NCBI GenBank assembly: GCA_028710885.1
Contig: JAQTTG010000001.1
Coordinates: 372,001-436,000 of the forward strand
Origin: Sulfuricurvum sp.
GTDB lineage: Bacteria > Campylobacterota > Campylobacteria > Campylobacterales > Sulfurimonadaceae
Reading direction: 5' to 3'
Length of the DNA stretch: 64,000 nt
In this document: positions 36,573 through 46,711 of the stretch, in pieces
Position numbering within the stretch: the first letter of the stretch is position 1
How the letters are laid out: each line of letters starts with the position of its first letter
Notes under the pieces: model-generated
Told to the model about the DNA's origin: nothing
Seen by the model: only the letters and a program-made list of their open reading frames with translations
Databases searched by the model: none
Position numbers and translations under genes: made by a program

Positions 36573-37871
36573 TTAACGACGTCCTTCATAACTTCGTTTC
36601 TTTGGTTCATGTCGTCCACCATCACGTTTTTGAGTCGGTTTTCCTCCACGGTCTGATCCACCATTATTTCCACCGCGATTACTCCCGCCGCCCGAACCAC
36701 CTCTACCTCGTTGTATAGGTTCAGCTTTAATTGTCGAGTCTGGTTCATATCCTTCGATCACACGGCTATCTAGCTTTTTGTTAATCAGTTTTTCGATCCC
36801 TTTTAAATAATCAGCTTCATCAATACACACCAGCGAGAGAGCTTCACCCGCACATCCCGCACGTCCTGTTCTCCCTATTCGGTGAACATAATCCTCCGCA
36901 ATATTTGGAAGTTCAAAATTTACCACATGTGGCAAAGCGTCGATGTCAATACCTCTGGCTGCGATATCCGTTGCTACAAGAATACGGACACTACCACGCT
37001 TAAAATCATCAAGCGCTTTAGTACGGGCTGATTGACTTTTATTACCATGGATTGCTGCAGCAGTGATACCGATCTTCTGAAGATATTCGGTCAACTTGTT
37101 AGCGCCATGTTTGGTGCGGGTAAAAACGAGAACCTGTTCCCATTTATGTTTACCGATCATCTCTCCCAAAAGGGCACTTTTACGTTTGCAATCGACAAGA
37201 ATAACACTTTGACTCACCAATTCACTCGCCGTATTACGACGTGCAACTTCAACTTCGGCAGGATTTCGAAGCAATGTATTTGCCAATGCTTTTATGTCAT
37301 CCGAATATGTTGCCGAAAACATTAAATTTTGACGATGTTTAGGGAGAATAGTGATCACACGACGAATATCACGAATAAACCCCATATCAAGCATTCTATC
37401 TGCTTCGTCAAGTACAAAAACTTCGACAGCACTCAAATCAACGGTACCTTGGCTTACATGATCGAGTAAACGACCCGGTGTTGCGATGAGGATATCTATC
37501 CCATTTCTAAGTATTGTGATCTGAGGATTAATCCCTACACCGCCAAAAATGACCGCGCTTTTGAGAGGAAGATATTTTCCATACAATTTGACACTTTCAC
37601 CTACTTGGGCTGCGAGTTCACGCGTAGGAGTGAGAATAAGAGCACGAATTTTTTTATGTGCTTTTGGTTGTTTTTTTTCACTCAAAATTTGGAGTAAAGG
37701 GAGTGTAAAACCAGCTGTTTTACCTGTCCCTGTCTGAGCGCCTGCCAACATATCACGCCCTTCTAAAATAAAAGGAATCGCTTGAGCTTGAACAGGTGTA
37801 GGCGTAGTGTAGCCTTGGTCATGAATTGCTTTTAGCAACGGATCTACTAAGTTTAAATCGGTAAATGTCAT
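36573..37871 (-). CDS. rhlE: DEAD-box RNA helicase, RhlE type
   Basis: 432 residues from [13 protein letters not shown]. Motifs: [18 protein letters not shown] (Walker A), [33 protein letters not shown], and [12 protein letters not shown]-terminal tail rich in Gly/Arg/Asn ([14 protein letters not shown]) is typical of RhlE and binds RNA. AAGGA nine bases before this ATG decides the start; an upstream in-frame ATG at 37904 lies within a leader hairpin. The tail's codons are unusually G/C-biased. Confidence 0.93.
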   Translation of the reverse strand: MTFTDLNLVDPLLKAIHDQGYTTPTPVQAQAIPFILEGRDMLAGAQTGTGKTAGFTLPLLQILSEKKQPKAHKKIRALILTPTRELAAQVGESVKLYGKYLPLKSAVIFGGVGINPQITILRNGIDILIATPGRLLDHVSQGTVDLSAVEVFVLDEADRMLDMGFIRDIRRVITILPKHRQNLMFSATYSDDIKALANTLLRNPAEVEVARRNTASELVSQSVILVDCKRKSALLGEMIGKHKWEQVLVFTRTKHGANKLTEYLQKIGITAAAIHGNKSQSARTKALDDFKRGSVRILVATDIAARGIDIDALPHVVNFELPNIAEDYVHRIGRTGRAGCAGEALSLVCIDEADYLKGIEKLINKKLDSRVIEGYEPDSTIKAEPIQRGRGGSGGGSNRGGNNGGSDRGGKPTQKRDGGRHEPKKRSYEGRR

Positions 37872-37877
37872 AAAGGT

Positions 37878-37995
37878 CTTCCTTTGGTGGTTAGGCCCAA
37901 CCAAAGTCGTAACTCAGGACGGTTTTAGGCAAGTAAAAAAATAGGTTGGAAAGTGCAGTTAAGAGCAAGTTCGTAGGAGCGCCAACCGTAGGCGC
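37878..37995 (-). promoter_or_regulatory. Structured leader of rhlE
   Basis: Two hairpins in the minus-strand leader: CTTTGG/CCAAAG (37882-37887 with 37901-37906), whose arm overlaps the AAAGGAAG ribosome site, and GCGCC/GGCGC (37979-37983 with 37991-37995). They could allow temperature or helicase-dependent control of rhlE. The rest of 37996-38166 is AT-rich with no gene. Confidence 0.4.
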
Positions 37996-38166
37996 AATCA
38001 ATAAGGTTATTCTACCACAATCATCTTATCAAATTCCTATGATTCTTAACAAAAATAATTATCAATATGGTTTGCAAGCTTAATTTTATATCCTATCTCA
38101 TATTTTAATACCACTATTAATCCAAAGGGTAGTAAAACATAAAAAATAGATTAAAAGGAGTCCAGT

Positions 38167-39027
38167 ATGAAACGGATCATAAGTATCTATACCGATCATA
38201 AAAATAGTATTCAGTTTTATCTTCGCAATACACTGGAAAAATTTCACCCTTTATCGTTCAATGCTCAAGATATGAAACGTTTTTTTGAATTTGAAAAAGC
38301 AGCAGAAATCATTTATGCCGTTTCTCCCTCTTTTACACAATCTACCTCAAGTTACGGAAGGAAAAAAGATGATGATGCACGTCAAGGAGCCGATAAATCG
38401 TTTTATTTCAAATGGGTCAGTTTTACCGAAGAACCAATCCATATCAGTAATCCATATTTGCATCATATGACCGGACGCCCTACATTAACAGCCGTCAAAC
38501 AAGAAAATGGCAATTTTCTCGTTATCGATTTTGACATGTTAAAATTACTCGAAGAACTCCGTTTGATCGAGTTTAACAGTGTATTGGAAAAAGTCAATAA
38601 AATTGTCATGGGAGGCGGAGGAATACTCTTAGGAATAGTCTCCGTTTTTTTAATTTTATATGGAGCCTATATCTTTGGAGCAATGCTTTTTGTCACACTT
38701 CATCAAAACGAAGTCATGCATGAAATATTTACTTCTATTATCTCCATTACGATAGGGCTTGCAATTTATGATTTAGCCAAAACAATGATTGAGAATGAAG
38801 TTCTTTTCAAGACCCTCGATTACGGTAATGATGTACAAACTAAAACACTGAGCAAATTTTTAACCTCAATTATTATTGCTCTCTCTATTGAATCACTAAT
38901 GGCAGTATTTAAAATTGTATTAGACGATTACAGTAAAATCATTAACGCGTTCTATCTCATCATTGGAGTTACCTTACTTATCGTCGGTACAGGAGTGTAT
39001 AATTACTTATCTAGACAAAATAAATAA
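38167..39027 (+). CDS. PDC/Cache-like sensor membrane protein
   Basis: 286 residues. The first 135 residues look like a PDC/Cache-type ligand domain: FYFKWVSFTEEPIHISNPYLHHMTGRPTLTAV carries the S-x-PY and T-G-x-P-T features, but there is no N-terminal membrane helix before it. Then four hydrophobic helices (about 150-182, 190-212, 232-252, 262-280). No output domain is visible. AAAAGGAG precedes the ATG. Function unknown; a regulator of a partner signalling protein is plausible. Confidence 0.6.
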   Translation: MKRIISIYTDHKNSIQFYLRNTLEKFHPLSFNAQDMKRFFEFEKAAEIIYAVSPSFTQSTSSYGRKKDDDARQGADKSFYFKWVSFTEEPIHISNPYLHHMTGRPTLTAVKQENGNFLVIDFDMLKLLEELRLIEFNSVLEKVNKIVMGGGGILLGIVSVFLILYGAYIFGAMLFVTLHQNEVMHEIFTSIISITIGLAIYDLAKTMIENEVLFKTLDYGNDVQTKTLSKFLTSIIIALSIESLMAVFKIVLDDYSKIINAFYLIIGVTLLIVGTGVYNYLSRQNK

Positions 39028-39054
39028 ATTCTATACTCAAATAATAGGTAAACG

Positions 39055-39789
39055 ATGAATACACCAAACCACTTTGACTCCATAGCCGATGTATTTAATC
39101 GAATTTGGTATTTTTCAGATAACTATAAAGATTTTGTTTTGGAACATATCCTTCATGATTTATCCTTGAATTCAGAGGATATACTCGTAGATATCGGAGG
39201 TGGAACAGGAACTTTTACCAGCCGCATAATGGAAAAATCATTATTACAAAAAGCCTACTGCATTGAGCCCTCATCACCCATGTGCATAGAAGCAGCAAAA
39301 CTTGGAAATATTACCGCGCTCTGCTTAGATGCCCACGCTTTTTTAACCACAGAAACTCCTTTTAATAAACTACTTCTAAAAGAGGTGATCCATCACATCG
39401 ATAATCGGGAAACATTTTGGCACGACATCTACAACCGCCTTCCGATAGGGGGAAAACTTCTCATCATTACCCGTCCTCAAAATATCGATTTTCCATTTTT
39501 TCAATCAGCTAAAACTGCATTTTCAAAAAATCAACCTCCACATGAAATATTTGAATCAGAATTAAAAAATTGTGGCTTTTTTGTTGAAACAAAATATCAA
39601 AATCACACTTTTACTCTTCCAAAAGAGAGCTGGTATGAGATGCTAAGATACCGTTTTATGTCCGATTTGTGTATCTTCAGTGATGAAGAGATTGAAGAAG
39701 GAATTCAAGAAATCGACAATTACTATTATGAAGATATCCTCGAAATTGTCGATAACCTAATTTTTATGTCGGCAGAGAAAAAAGAGTAA
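39055..39789 (+). CDS. Class I SAM-dependent methyltransferase
   Basis: 244 residues. SAM motif I is LVDIGGGTGTFTSRI (about 42-56), with acidic motif II in AYCIEPSSP and the LLKEVIHHID motif IV region. N-terminus resembles UbiE/MenG-like family starts. Small-molecule or quinone substrate possible; not resolved. Follows the sensor-like membrane gene by 27 bases. Confidence 0.8.
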   Translation: MNTPNHFDSIADVFNRIWYFSDNYKDFVLEHILHDLSLNSEDILVDIGGGTGTFTSRIMEKSLLQKAYCIEPSSPMCIEAAKLGNITALCLDAHAFLTTETPFNKLLLKEVIHHIDNRETFWHDIYNRLPIGGKLLIITRPQNIDFPFFQSAKTAFSKNQPPHEIFESELKNCGFFVETKYQNHTFTLPKESWYEMLRYRFMSDLCIFSDEEIEEGIQEIDNYYYEDILEIVDNLIFMSAEKKE

Positions 39790-39864
39790 TTGTTTTCTTA
39801 TTGCATACATTTCATTATCGATTTCTAGATAGACTATCATATTATTTTTACAAGGATTGATCGA

Positions 39865-40626
39865 ATGAGTCAAATCATACTTTTTACTCTTTTAGGAGCT
39901 GTCTTTTATTGGATTTCTAAAAGCTATTCAGCATACCAATCGAGTGAATATTCTCCCAAACAGTTTCAAAATTTTGTTCTTACCAAAGATCGACTCGCAC
40001 AAAGTGAATTAGGTCTATTTGTTGCTCTCATTGCTAAAGTTGCCAAAGCTGATGGAAGAGTTGATGAGCTCGAAGCCGAACTTATTAGCAATATGTTCAA
40101 TGACATCAGCAAACTTTTCCCTGATCCTCAAGAGACAAAAACTCTCTTGAAAGAGATTTTTTCAATCGAAAAAGAGATATCTAATAATATTGATGATGTT
40201 GCACTATCACTTTACATTGTCCTCAAAAATGACCCGCATAAACGACAAAAAATGGTTGAGTTTATGGTTAATCTTGCTTATATTGATGGAATACTCAGCC
40301 ACTCCGAGGAAGAGATGCTTCATAAAATTGCATCGCATTTACATTTTTCAAAAGAAGATTTAACTTTCTTACTCAATCAGTTTGGCTCACTACACCGTCA
40401 TAGTGTCAAAGAAAGCTCTATTTCTCAATCGTATACTGTACTCGGCCTCACCCCTGAAGCAACAAATGACGCCATAAAAAAAGCGTATCGTGCACTCGTT
40501 CGAGAACACCATCCGGATATTATCAAGGCTCAAGGAGCCTCAGATGAATATCTCAAAATTGCAACCGAAAAAGTACAAGAGATCAATGCTGCCTATGAAA
40601 TGATTAAAAAAGCACGTGGCATTTAA
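39865..40626 (+). CDS. DjlA-like TerB/J-domain co-chaperone
   Basis: 253 residues: one N-terminal membrane helix (about 4-20), a TerB-like helical domain (about 45-170; AKADGRVDELEAELI and AYIDGILSHSEEEML are the paired acidic motifs) and a C-terminal J domain with the intact HPD (REHHPDIIKAQ, about 212-222). Membrane-tethered DnaK co-chaperone. Confidence 0.88.
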   Translation: MSQIILFTLLGAVFYWISKSYSAYQSSEYSPKQFQNFVLTKDRLAQSELGLFVALIAKVAKADGRVDELEAELISNMFNDISKLFPDPQETKTLLKEIFSIEKEISNNIDDVALSLYIVLKNDPHKRQKMVEFMVNLAYIDGILSHSEEEMLHKIASHLHFSKEDLTFLLNQFGSLHRHSVKESSISQSYTVLGLTPEATNDAIKKAYRALVREHHPDIIKAQGASDEYLKIATEKVQEINAAYEMIKKARGI

Positions 40627-40655
40627 AATACGACAGAGTATGTTAGACTAATGAG

Positions 40656-42125
40656 ATGATTAATATATCAACGGACTCTCGATTCAACATTATCCTCCCA
40701 AGTAGCAATAAAGCTCTCGGTGAAGCAATTAAAAATGCTACGCCTGAGCAACTCGCTCAGCTCAAAGAGGGCAAAGACATCAAATCACTCCTAACCTCGG
40801 TATTTCAGGATAAAATCAGTGTGACAAAATCCGATACCGTTTTGCTCGATATTTTAAAAAACTCTACCGTTTTTAAAAATATGGGAAGTCTCACCGATAA
40901 TCTGCAATCGCTTCTTAAAGAGCTAAAAACTTCTCCCGATCTCTCCCCTAAAATCACTGTATTGGAAACGTTTTTAAAAAATGCCGCAACCATGGACGGC
41001 CCTACACTTAAAAATCAAATCGCCAACAGCGGTGTTTTTATGGAGTCCAAATTCGCCACAGCCTTACAAAAGATACCCAATTTGACCCAAACACTGGAGC
41101 AGCTTCGCACTCTTCTCACACAAAGCCCTCAGAGTGAAGCGAAAGTCCTTCAAAAACAGATCTCGACCCTTTTGGATAGCCAAGTCCTCCCAACGTCGTC
41201 ACAAAACCTGCAAAGTGCCATCACCCTCACCGAAACACTGAAAAAAGTATCTGACAATCTCCAAACACTGCTCTCAAAAAGTGATCCCCTATACTCCAAA
41301 GAGGTATCAGTTCTAGCCCAAAAGCTCGATCAACTCAGTGCGCTGCAGGAGATAAAGACGACCCTATCACAACTCTACGGAATCCTCTTAGGCAGCAATA
41401 CCGCTGACACGAATACTCTGCTTGATTCCATCGAAAAACTGCTCAAAAATTTGAGCAATACCCCTACTGAAGAGTTGAAAACATTTACCCAGAATCTCAA
41501 AAGTTCCATCAACGAAGGAAATATCACAAAAGAACTCTCCACGATTATCACGAAACTGGACGAATTCACCAACCCCAAAGCACTGGTCACAGAAACATTG
41601 TTAAAAGAATCGATGGAAAGTGATCTGAAATCCAATCTCCTCTCTCTGCATGAGGATCTCACCCAATCAAGTGATCCAAATGCTCCGAAACTGCTGGAAC
41701 AAACCGACAAACTCTTAACCCAAATCGATTATCATCAACTAGTTTCCCATGTGGGTACGTCTAACTCGGTCTATTTCCCCTTTGCGTGGGATCAGCTCGA
41801 AGAAGGCAGTATGACATTTAAAAAAACAACGGGAAAAAAGTTTTACTGCGAAATCAATCTTCGACTCAAAAATTATGGAACCCTAGATCTTATGATGGCA
41901 CTTTATGAAGGCAATCAACTCGAAATTCAAGCACAGACTGAAAGTTCGGACTTGAAAACTCTCATTCATGAAAATCTCCCTCAGTTGCGAAGCCTTCTGA
42001 TCGATTCAGGTCTAAGTCCCAGAACCATACGTGTTTACGAAAAGTCAGAAACAGTATCTTCACAAAATGATACTTATACAATACAATCAGGTGGAAACGA
42101 TTTAGGATTTGAGGTAAAAGTATGA
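40656..42125 (+). CDS. fliK: FliK-like flagellar hook-length control protein
   Basis: 489 residues. A long Ser/Thr/Leu/Gln-rich helical region (about 1-370) with many LLKNL-like repeats serves as the ruler-like part. The C-terminal domain (about 380-465, KKFYCEINLRLKNYGTLDLMM, LIHENLPQLRSLLIDSGL) matches the FliK C-terminal fold. It overlaps a FlhB-C-terminal-like gene by four bases, the expected partner. TAGACT ends six bases before the ATG, so the start may be leaderless. Confidence 0.75.
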   Translation: MINISTDSRFNIILPSSNKALGEAIKNATPEQLAQLKEGKDIKSLLTSVFQDKISVTKSDTVLLDILKNSTVFKNMGSLTDNLQSLLKELKTSPDLSPKITVLETFLKNAATMDGPTLKNQIANSGVFMESKFATALQKIPNLTQTLEQLRTLLTQSPQSEAKVLQKQISTLLDSQVLPTSSQNLQSAITLTETLKKVSDNLQTLLSKSDPLYSKEVSVLAQKLDQLSALQEIKTTLSQLYGILLGSNTADTNTLLDSIEKLLKNLSNTPTEELKTFTQNLKSSINEGNITKELSTIITKLDEFTNPKALVTETLLKESMESDLKSNLLSLHEDLTQSSDPNAPKLLEQTDKLLTQIDYHQLVSHVGTSNSVYFPFAWDQLEEGSMTFKKTTGKKFYCEINLRLKNYGTLDLMMALYEGNQLEIQAQTESSDLKTLIHENLPQLRSLLIDSGLSPRTIRVYEKSETVSSQNDTYTIQSGGNDLGFEVKV

Positions 42126-42373
42126 AAAAAGCAATTGCGATGCGCTATAACAGCGAAAAAGAAAATGCCCCTCGCATTGTTGCAAAAGGACAAGGGGTCA
42201 CTGCCGAAAACATTATTAAAATCGCAGAACTTCACAACCTGCCAATCAAAAAAGATGAAGATTTAGTAGAGCTTTTAAGCAAAGTAGAGTTAGATCGTGA
42301 AATTCCTGAAAAACTCTATGCCGCAGTGGCGGAAGTGTTTAGTTTTATCTACAATATCACGAATCCTCGATAG
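42122..42373 (+). CDS. FlhB C-terminal-domain-like export switch protein
   Basis: 83 residues resembling the cytoplasmic domain of FlhB/YscU (FhlB/YlqH type). AMRYNSEKENAPRIVAKGQG matches the FlhB segment but NPTH, the self-cleavage site, is replaced by NSEK, so it mimics the cleaved form. ENIIKIAELHNLPI follows as in FlhB. Next to the FliK-like gene it probably takes part in substrate-specificity switching. Confidence 0.85.
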   Translation: MKKAIAMRYNSEKENAPRIVAKGQGVTAENIIKIAELHNLPIKKDEDLVELLSKVELDREIPEKLYAAVAEVFSFIYNITNPR

Positions 42374-42815
42374 AATCATCCACAATATAATCTTCCAGCT
42401 CGATATCATCACTCTCTAAAATCGGGTTTAGTGCATGCATTCCGTACGGACGAACCGAGAGAGGGTCTTTGGTGATCAGCGGATGCCATGATGGAAGCGG
42501 CTTGCCCAGATGGCGCAAACGGTAAGCACAGGTTTCGGGGAGCCAATCATACTCAGCCGTACGTTCGACATTGAGTCCCATGCATCCCTCTACCCGTTTA
42601 AAACGGTTCTCGTAATCGCTGCATTTTCCTGCTTTAATATCGTAACAATGGCATGCCACCCGCGTTAAATAGATAGGAGCCATATCATCGTCTTCATCTT
42701 GAAGCCGATTTAAACAGCATAGACCACATCCGTCACAGAGTGCTTCCCATTCGACAGGGGTTAATTCATCGAGTGTTTTCGTTTCCCAAAATGGGGTATT
42801 TTCATGTTGTTTCAT
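42357..42815 (-). CDS. YcgN/UPF0260-type Cys-cluster protein
   Basis: 152 residues. Cys cluster CDGCGLCCLNR (about 28-38) plus later Cys in ACHCYDIKAGKCSDYENR and EGCMGL, suited to a metal or Fe-S site (YkgJ/UPF0260 family). PETCAYR and LPSWHPLI are typical. Function unknown. Its end overlaps the end of the FlhB-like gene by 17 bases. Confidence 0.85.
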   Translation of the reverse strand: MKQHENTPFWETKTLDELTPVEWEALCDGCGLCCLNRLQDEDDDMAPIYLTRVACHCYDIKAGKCSDYENRFKRVEGCMGLNVERTAEYDWLPETCAYRLRHLGKPLPSWHPLITKDPLSVRPYGMHALNPILESDDIELEDYIVDDSIEDS

Positions 42816-42912
42816 AATGAAAAAATAGCATATTTACGGTTAAAATCTCCCATCCAAGGCTGTCAGAGGTGAAATTAGGTTATCATGAGCAAAAGATATT
42901 GAGGAATAAATT

Positions 42913-43395
42913 ATGGAACCAACACCAGCCGAAACGACAAACACCGAACAAACATTGGGAGAACTCTTACACGAATGCGCATCTGCTGTCGGAGGCAAAA
43001 ACTTTTTTCTTACCCTTGCTGAGACTATCCGATCTACCCGTGAGGGGATTCTCGTCGGAGAAAAAAAACAAATCAACTACTCCAGCGGAATAATGACATG
43101 GAATAAAACTCTCTATGCCGATAACTGGAGATTGTTAGTCGAATCGGCAAAAGTACGCACTAAAGACGGCAATATTTTACTCCCTACTGAAGACAAACGG
43201 CACAAAAATATCCTCAACATGATCCGCACCCTCAAACCGCTCGTATTTACGGTGAAACCAAATAACAGTGAAGATGGAGAGGGATTTAGCTTTAGTGCAC
43301 TGGAAGTGATCGACGATAAAACGACACAAATATCGCCGCTGTTTAAAGCAATGTTTACCATGCCGATGGACGTTTTGAAAAAGACGATGGTATAA
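42913..43395 (+). CDS. Hypothetical protein
   Basis: 160 residues, soluble, starting MEPTPAETTNTEQTL. No motif recognised; the middle (KQINYSSGIMTWNKTLYADNW) looks like mixed beta structure and the C-terminal half (VFTVKPNNSEDGEGFSF) is beta-rich. GAGG lies before the ATG. Upstream of a tRNA gene on the other strand. Confidence 0.6.
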   Translation: MEPTPAETTNTEQTLGELLHECASAVGGKNFFLTLAETIRSTREGILVGEKKQINYSSGIMTWNKTLYADNWRLLVESAKVRTKDGNILLPTEDKRHKNILNMIRTLKPLVFTVKPNNSEDGEGFSFSALEVIDDKTTQISPLFKAMFTMPMDVLKKTMV

Positions 43396-43427
43396 ATAAA
43401 AAAGGGATTGTTTTAAGAAGAAAGAAG

Positions 43428-43504
<77 letters not shown>

Positions 43505-43540
43505 ATCACTGGGAGAATTATAGTCTACATACCCTTAAAT

Positions 43541-45280
43541 TTAACCGATTTCAACTCGATTTCTTCCACCTGTTTTTGCATGATATAATGCAATATCAAC
43601 CCTTTTGACCAATATTTCAGATGTATCATTTTGAATATATTCCACAACTCCAGCACTGATTGTAATATGTCCTGCAATTTTAATATCAATAGATGAAACT
43701 TCATCACGTATCCTCTCAGCAATCTCTTTCGCCAATTGTTTATCTGTATTAGGTAAAAGTATCATAAATTCTTCCCCACCTATACGACCGAAAATATCAC
43801 TTTTTCGTAAAGAGTCATTGATATGTGCCACAACTTCGATTAATACCTGATCACCTACATCATGACCATAGGTATCGTTGATGCATTTAAAATAATCCAA
43901 ATCAAACATTACCAATGAAAATTCATCCTTGTATCGGCTACTTTTTTCAATCTGGGATTCTAAAATATTAAAAAAGGCATAACGATTATATATCTTCGTC
44001 AATGTATCTGTCGTCGCAATCTTTTGCAACTCATCATGCGCCATTTGAAGTTCAGCCGTGCGTTCTTCTATTTTATCTTCCAGTGAAGTGTTTAACATGG
44101 TCAATTCAACATTACTTTGCTCAATATTTTTATGCAAGGCATCAAACTTACGCATTAAACGCATTGAGATTAAAAATGAAATAATGACTGATAAAATGGA
44201 AAAAAATACTGAGTACAAAATAATACGATTAGATTCAGTTTTATTCAAAGCTATTAACTCTGCTTTTTTTACCTTTACAATGTGATCAATCGTATCTGTG
44301 TAAAATCCAGTTCCGATAATCCAATCCGTTTTAGGAATTTTCTTTACATATGTCAATTTGGTTTCCAGCTTATCAGTAAAAGGATTTTTCCATAGATAAC
44401 GGCTAAATTCAGATGAATTATTTTTGGCTTTATTGATAAATTCTAATACCAAATCATGATGTTCATCATACGGAGGTTTTAAAAGATTTTTTCCCTCGTA
44501 CTGAAGATTAAACGGATGCAAGATATCTTTGCCATCCGTATTGATAATAAAAAAATAATGGGTTGCATTTTTGTTAATATTTCGTAATATTTCAATCGAA
44601 GTATGTTCAATTTCCTTTGTTGTCGTATCCAAATACTCGGTTGAGCCCATATACCAGTTAAAATGACCAAAATTTTTAACATAGGCTAACTGCTTGTATT
44701 GTGTATGTTGGTCATATCCTGAACGAGTAAAGGTATCCCATAAAAATCCTTCTCCACTCGTTTGTATCATCTTAATTTCTTCTTGGATAACATACCGCCC
44801 TGTCACATCTTTAAAATCAATAATACTTTTCCCTTCCAGATGTCTTAAATACTTTGGAGCCAGTGCGAACTCCCCTTTTTGATCCAGTATAAATATAAAA
44901 CTTTCTCCATTATTCCAGATCATCGGACGCAATGCATCGATAATCATCTGTTTGATTTCCGATTCACTTTTTATATTTTTATTTTGTTCATAGATGTGTT
45001 GTGCAACTTCATAAGCAGTATCCACTCGCAATTTTACTTTTGTTTGTAGACGACTTTCAATTGTAGAACGTTGATACTCGATTAATTCTATCGCCATATT
45101 TACTTTTGAGACAATAGTATTTTTTTGTTCTGAAATCAGGCGTGTATGGATATTTTTAATACTTAAATCTAATATTTCCTGATTGTGATGCAAACTGATA
45201 GCAGAAATTATCATAACAATCATCGGGATAACGATGATTGGAGTAAGAGTAATAAAACGAATTAAGTTTTTATCATTCAT
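43541..45280 (-). CDS. Membrane Cache-domain diguanylate cyclase
   Basis: 579 residues. N-terminal helix (about 10-30), two periplasmic sCache-type domains (about 60-330; NNGESFIFILDQKGEF, GEGFLWDTFTRSG and FFIINTDGKDILHPF), second helix (about 338-362), coiled coil, and a GGDEF domain with GGEEF and an upstream inhibitory site RKSD. Makes c-di-GMP in response to an external ligand. Single gene, ending 36 bases beyond the tRNA. Confidence 0.92.
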   Translation of the reverse strand: MNDKNLIRFITLTPIIVIPMIVMIISAISLHHNQEILDLSIKNIHTRLISEQKNTIVSKVNMAIELIEYQRSTIESRLQTKVKLRVDTAYEVAQHIYEQNKNIKSESEIKQMIIDALRPMIWNNGESFIFILDQKGEFALAPKYLRHLEGKSIIDFKDVTGRYVIQEEIKMIQTSGEGFLWDTFTRSGYDQHTQYKQLAYVKNFGHFNWYMGSTEYLDTTTKEIEHTSIEILRNINKNATHYFFIINTDGKDILHPFNLQYEGKNLLKPPYDEHHDLVLEFINKAKNNSSEFSRYLWKNPFTDKLETKLTYVKKIPKTDWIIGTGFYTDTIDHIVKVKKAELIALNKTESNRIILYSVFFSILSVIISFLISMRLMRKFDALHKNIEQSNVELTMLNTSLEDKIEERTAELQMAHDELQKIATTDTLTKIYNRYAFFNILESQIEKSSRYKDEFSLVMFDLDYFKCINDTYGHDVGDQVLIEVVAHINDSLRKSDIFGRIGGEEFMILLPNTDKQLAKEIAERIRDEVSSIDIKIAGHITISAGVVEYIQNDTSEILVKRVDIALYHAKTGGRNRVEIG

Positions 45281-45367
45281 GTAAATTTATACCTATTGCT
45301 CTATAAACTAGCTTTATTATAACTTATTTTAATACATTTTGTATATAATTTTACATCTGAAAACATA

Positions 45368-45949
45368 ATGAATACTATGAAAACGCAACGAATTCCGTTT
45401 GGTCAAACTCGCCAAAATAAAAAAAATGCTGTCTTTTTAGCCATCTATGTTGATGCTATATCGCCATGGAGATATTTCAAAGACGATATGCAGCATCTAC
45501 AATGTCCAGCACTGATCATGATTGACCGTTGGGATGGAAGAATGGGATTTCCAGGTGGTACCGTAGATGAGGGAGAAACCCTCCTAGAAGCATTAGTGCG
45601 AGAGATTAAAGAAGAAATCGGCATCACAATCAAACCGGAAAAAGTACATCCTATCGCCACTCATGAAAACAAAATTGTCACCCATTTCTATGGTTTAAAA
45701 GTACTCGAAGCAGAATTTTTGCATATCTACTACCATATCCTAAACAACTTTTCCCGGTCCATACTCTTACACGCCTATGAAGAGGGAGATGCCTCACACT
45801 TCATGTCAGAAATTACAGGGATTAAAATTGTCCCCCTTATCCATCATGACAATAAAGGGATCAATCGGTTCATAGAAAACACGTTTGCCGGAGCTACTCG
45901 TGAAGATCTCATCATATTACTACGGGAAATTTTGAATATTGAGTTTTAA
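45368..45949 (+). CDS. Nudix hydrolase
   Basis: 193 residues. Nudix box GGTVDEGETLLEALVREIKEEIG (starting at about 63) has the full G-x5-E-x7-RE-x2-EE-x-G pattern. The surrounding sequence, with DRWDGRMGFPGG and a long tail, is of the NUDT16/U8-decapping-like sort, which hydrolyses (d)NDPs or capped RNA. Substrate unresolved. Stop overlaps the convergent DUF3108 gene by four bases. Confidence 0.88.
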   Translation: MNTMKTQRIPFGQTRQNKKNAVFLAIYVDAISPWRYFKDDMQHLQCPALIMIDRWDGRMGFPGGTVDEGETLLEALVREIKEEIGITIKPEKVHPIATHENKIVTHFYGLKVLEAEFLHIYYHILNNFSRSILLHAYEEGDASHFMSEITGIKIVPLIHHDNKGINRFIENTFAGATREDLIILLREILNIEF

Positions 45950-46659
45950 TGCACCCTTACGCCGACAATATCACCAAAAAGTAAAACATCTTCAAGCACT
46001 GCTTTATCGCATAATCCATCATTTCCTAGATTGATTAACAACTCTCCATTAGCACTGCTGAAAATACGATCATTTAAAATTACTTTTAAGAAGTCCCCAT
46101 CTTCCATATTTAACTCTTTTTTCATCTGCTTGAGTGTCTCATTTTTAGGATAGATAACATCAATTCGTCCATCTTTGCCATTACCACCTACCGCATACAA
46201 AGCACGATTTTGAGGTGTTTGCATGTAAAATTTAAAATTGAAAAATAGACTTAAAATATCTTCTGGTGCATAAAAATCATACACTTCTTTGCTACGATTA
46301 TTTCCCTCAATCGTCTCTTTCCATACTGTTTTGTTCACATGATCAAAGGTATATATTTTAGTAATCTTTTTAAAATTTGTTTTACGAACTTTACTGTAAA
46401 TATCAGGAATTAATTTACCATTTATTACGTTCCCACGACTCTCATAAATCTCAGTACGATTACTAGAGAGAACTTTAGCGATCCCTGTCGTTCTGGCTTC
46501 AATATGTATGGTGTACGTTTGATCATCTTTGATTTCCATCCGTGCATCCGCAATTCCCATTGTCTGAAAAATCCCAAATGAGACTTCATACGATGCACTA
46601 ATAACCTTTGCACTGAGAATCTGAGATAGCAGCGCGAACAAGAAAATAATTTTTTTCAT
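45946..46659 (-). CDS. DUF3108 secreted protein
   Basis: 237 residues with a signal peptide (1-17). Beta-rich DUF3108 fold: ASYEVSFGIFQTMGIADARMEI near the start and the Y/F-x-PEDILSLFF block. Related proteins are periplasmic or outer-membrane-linked with unknown role. Followed downstream (on the same strand) by the convergent Nudix gene. Confidence 0.8.
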   Translation of the reverse strand: MKKIIFLFALLSQILSAKVISASYEVSFGIFQTMGIADARMEIKDDQTYTIHIEARTTGIAKVLSSNRTEIYESRGNVINGKLIPDIYSKVRKTNFKKITKIYTFDHVNKTVWKETIEGNNRSKEVYDFYAPEDILSLFFNFKFYMQTPQNRALYAVGGNGKDGRIDVIYPKNETLKQMKKELNMEDGDFLKVILNDRIFSSANGELLINLGNDGLCDKAVLEDVLLFGDIVGVRVH

Positions 46660-46711
46660 GGTCTTATCCTTTTTATGCCATTGTAGAACTAAATTGTGGA
46701 GGATTTGTGCA

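Noticed and set aside
36533-36748. Frame within the rhlE tail encoding a 64-residue peptide
   Set aside because: Arises from the repetitive Gly/Arg tail of rhlE on the same strand in another frame; no ribosome site.
41375-41710. 111-residue Ser/Phe-rich frame opposite the FliK-like gene
   Set aside because: Shadow of the Leu/Ser/Lys-rich coding sequence; no start signal and unnatural composition.
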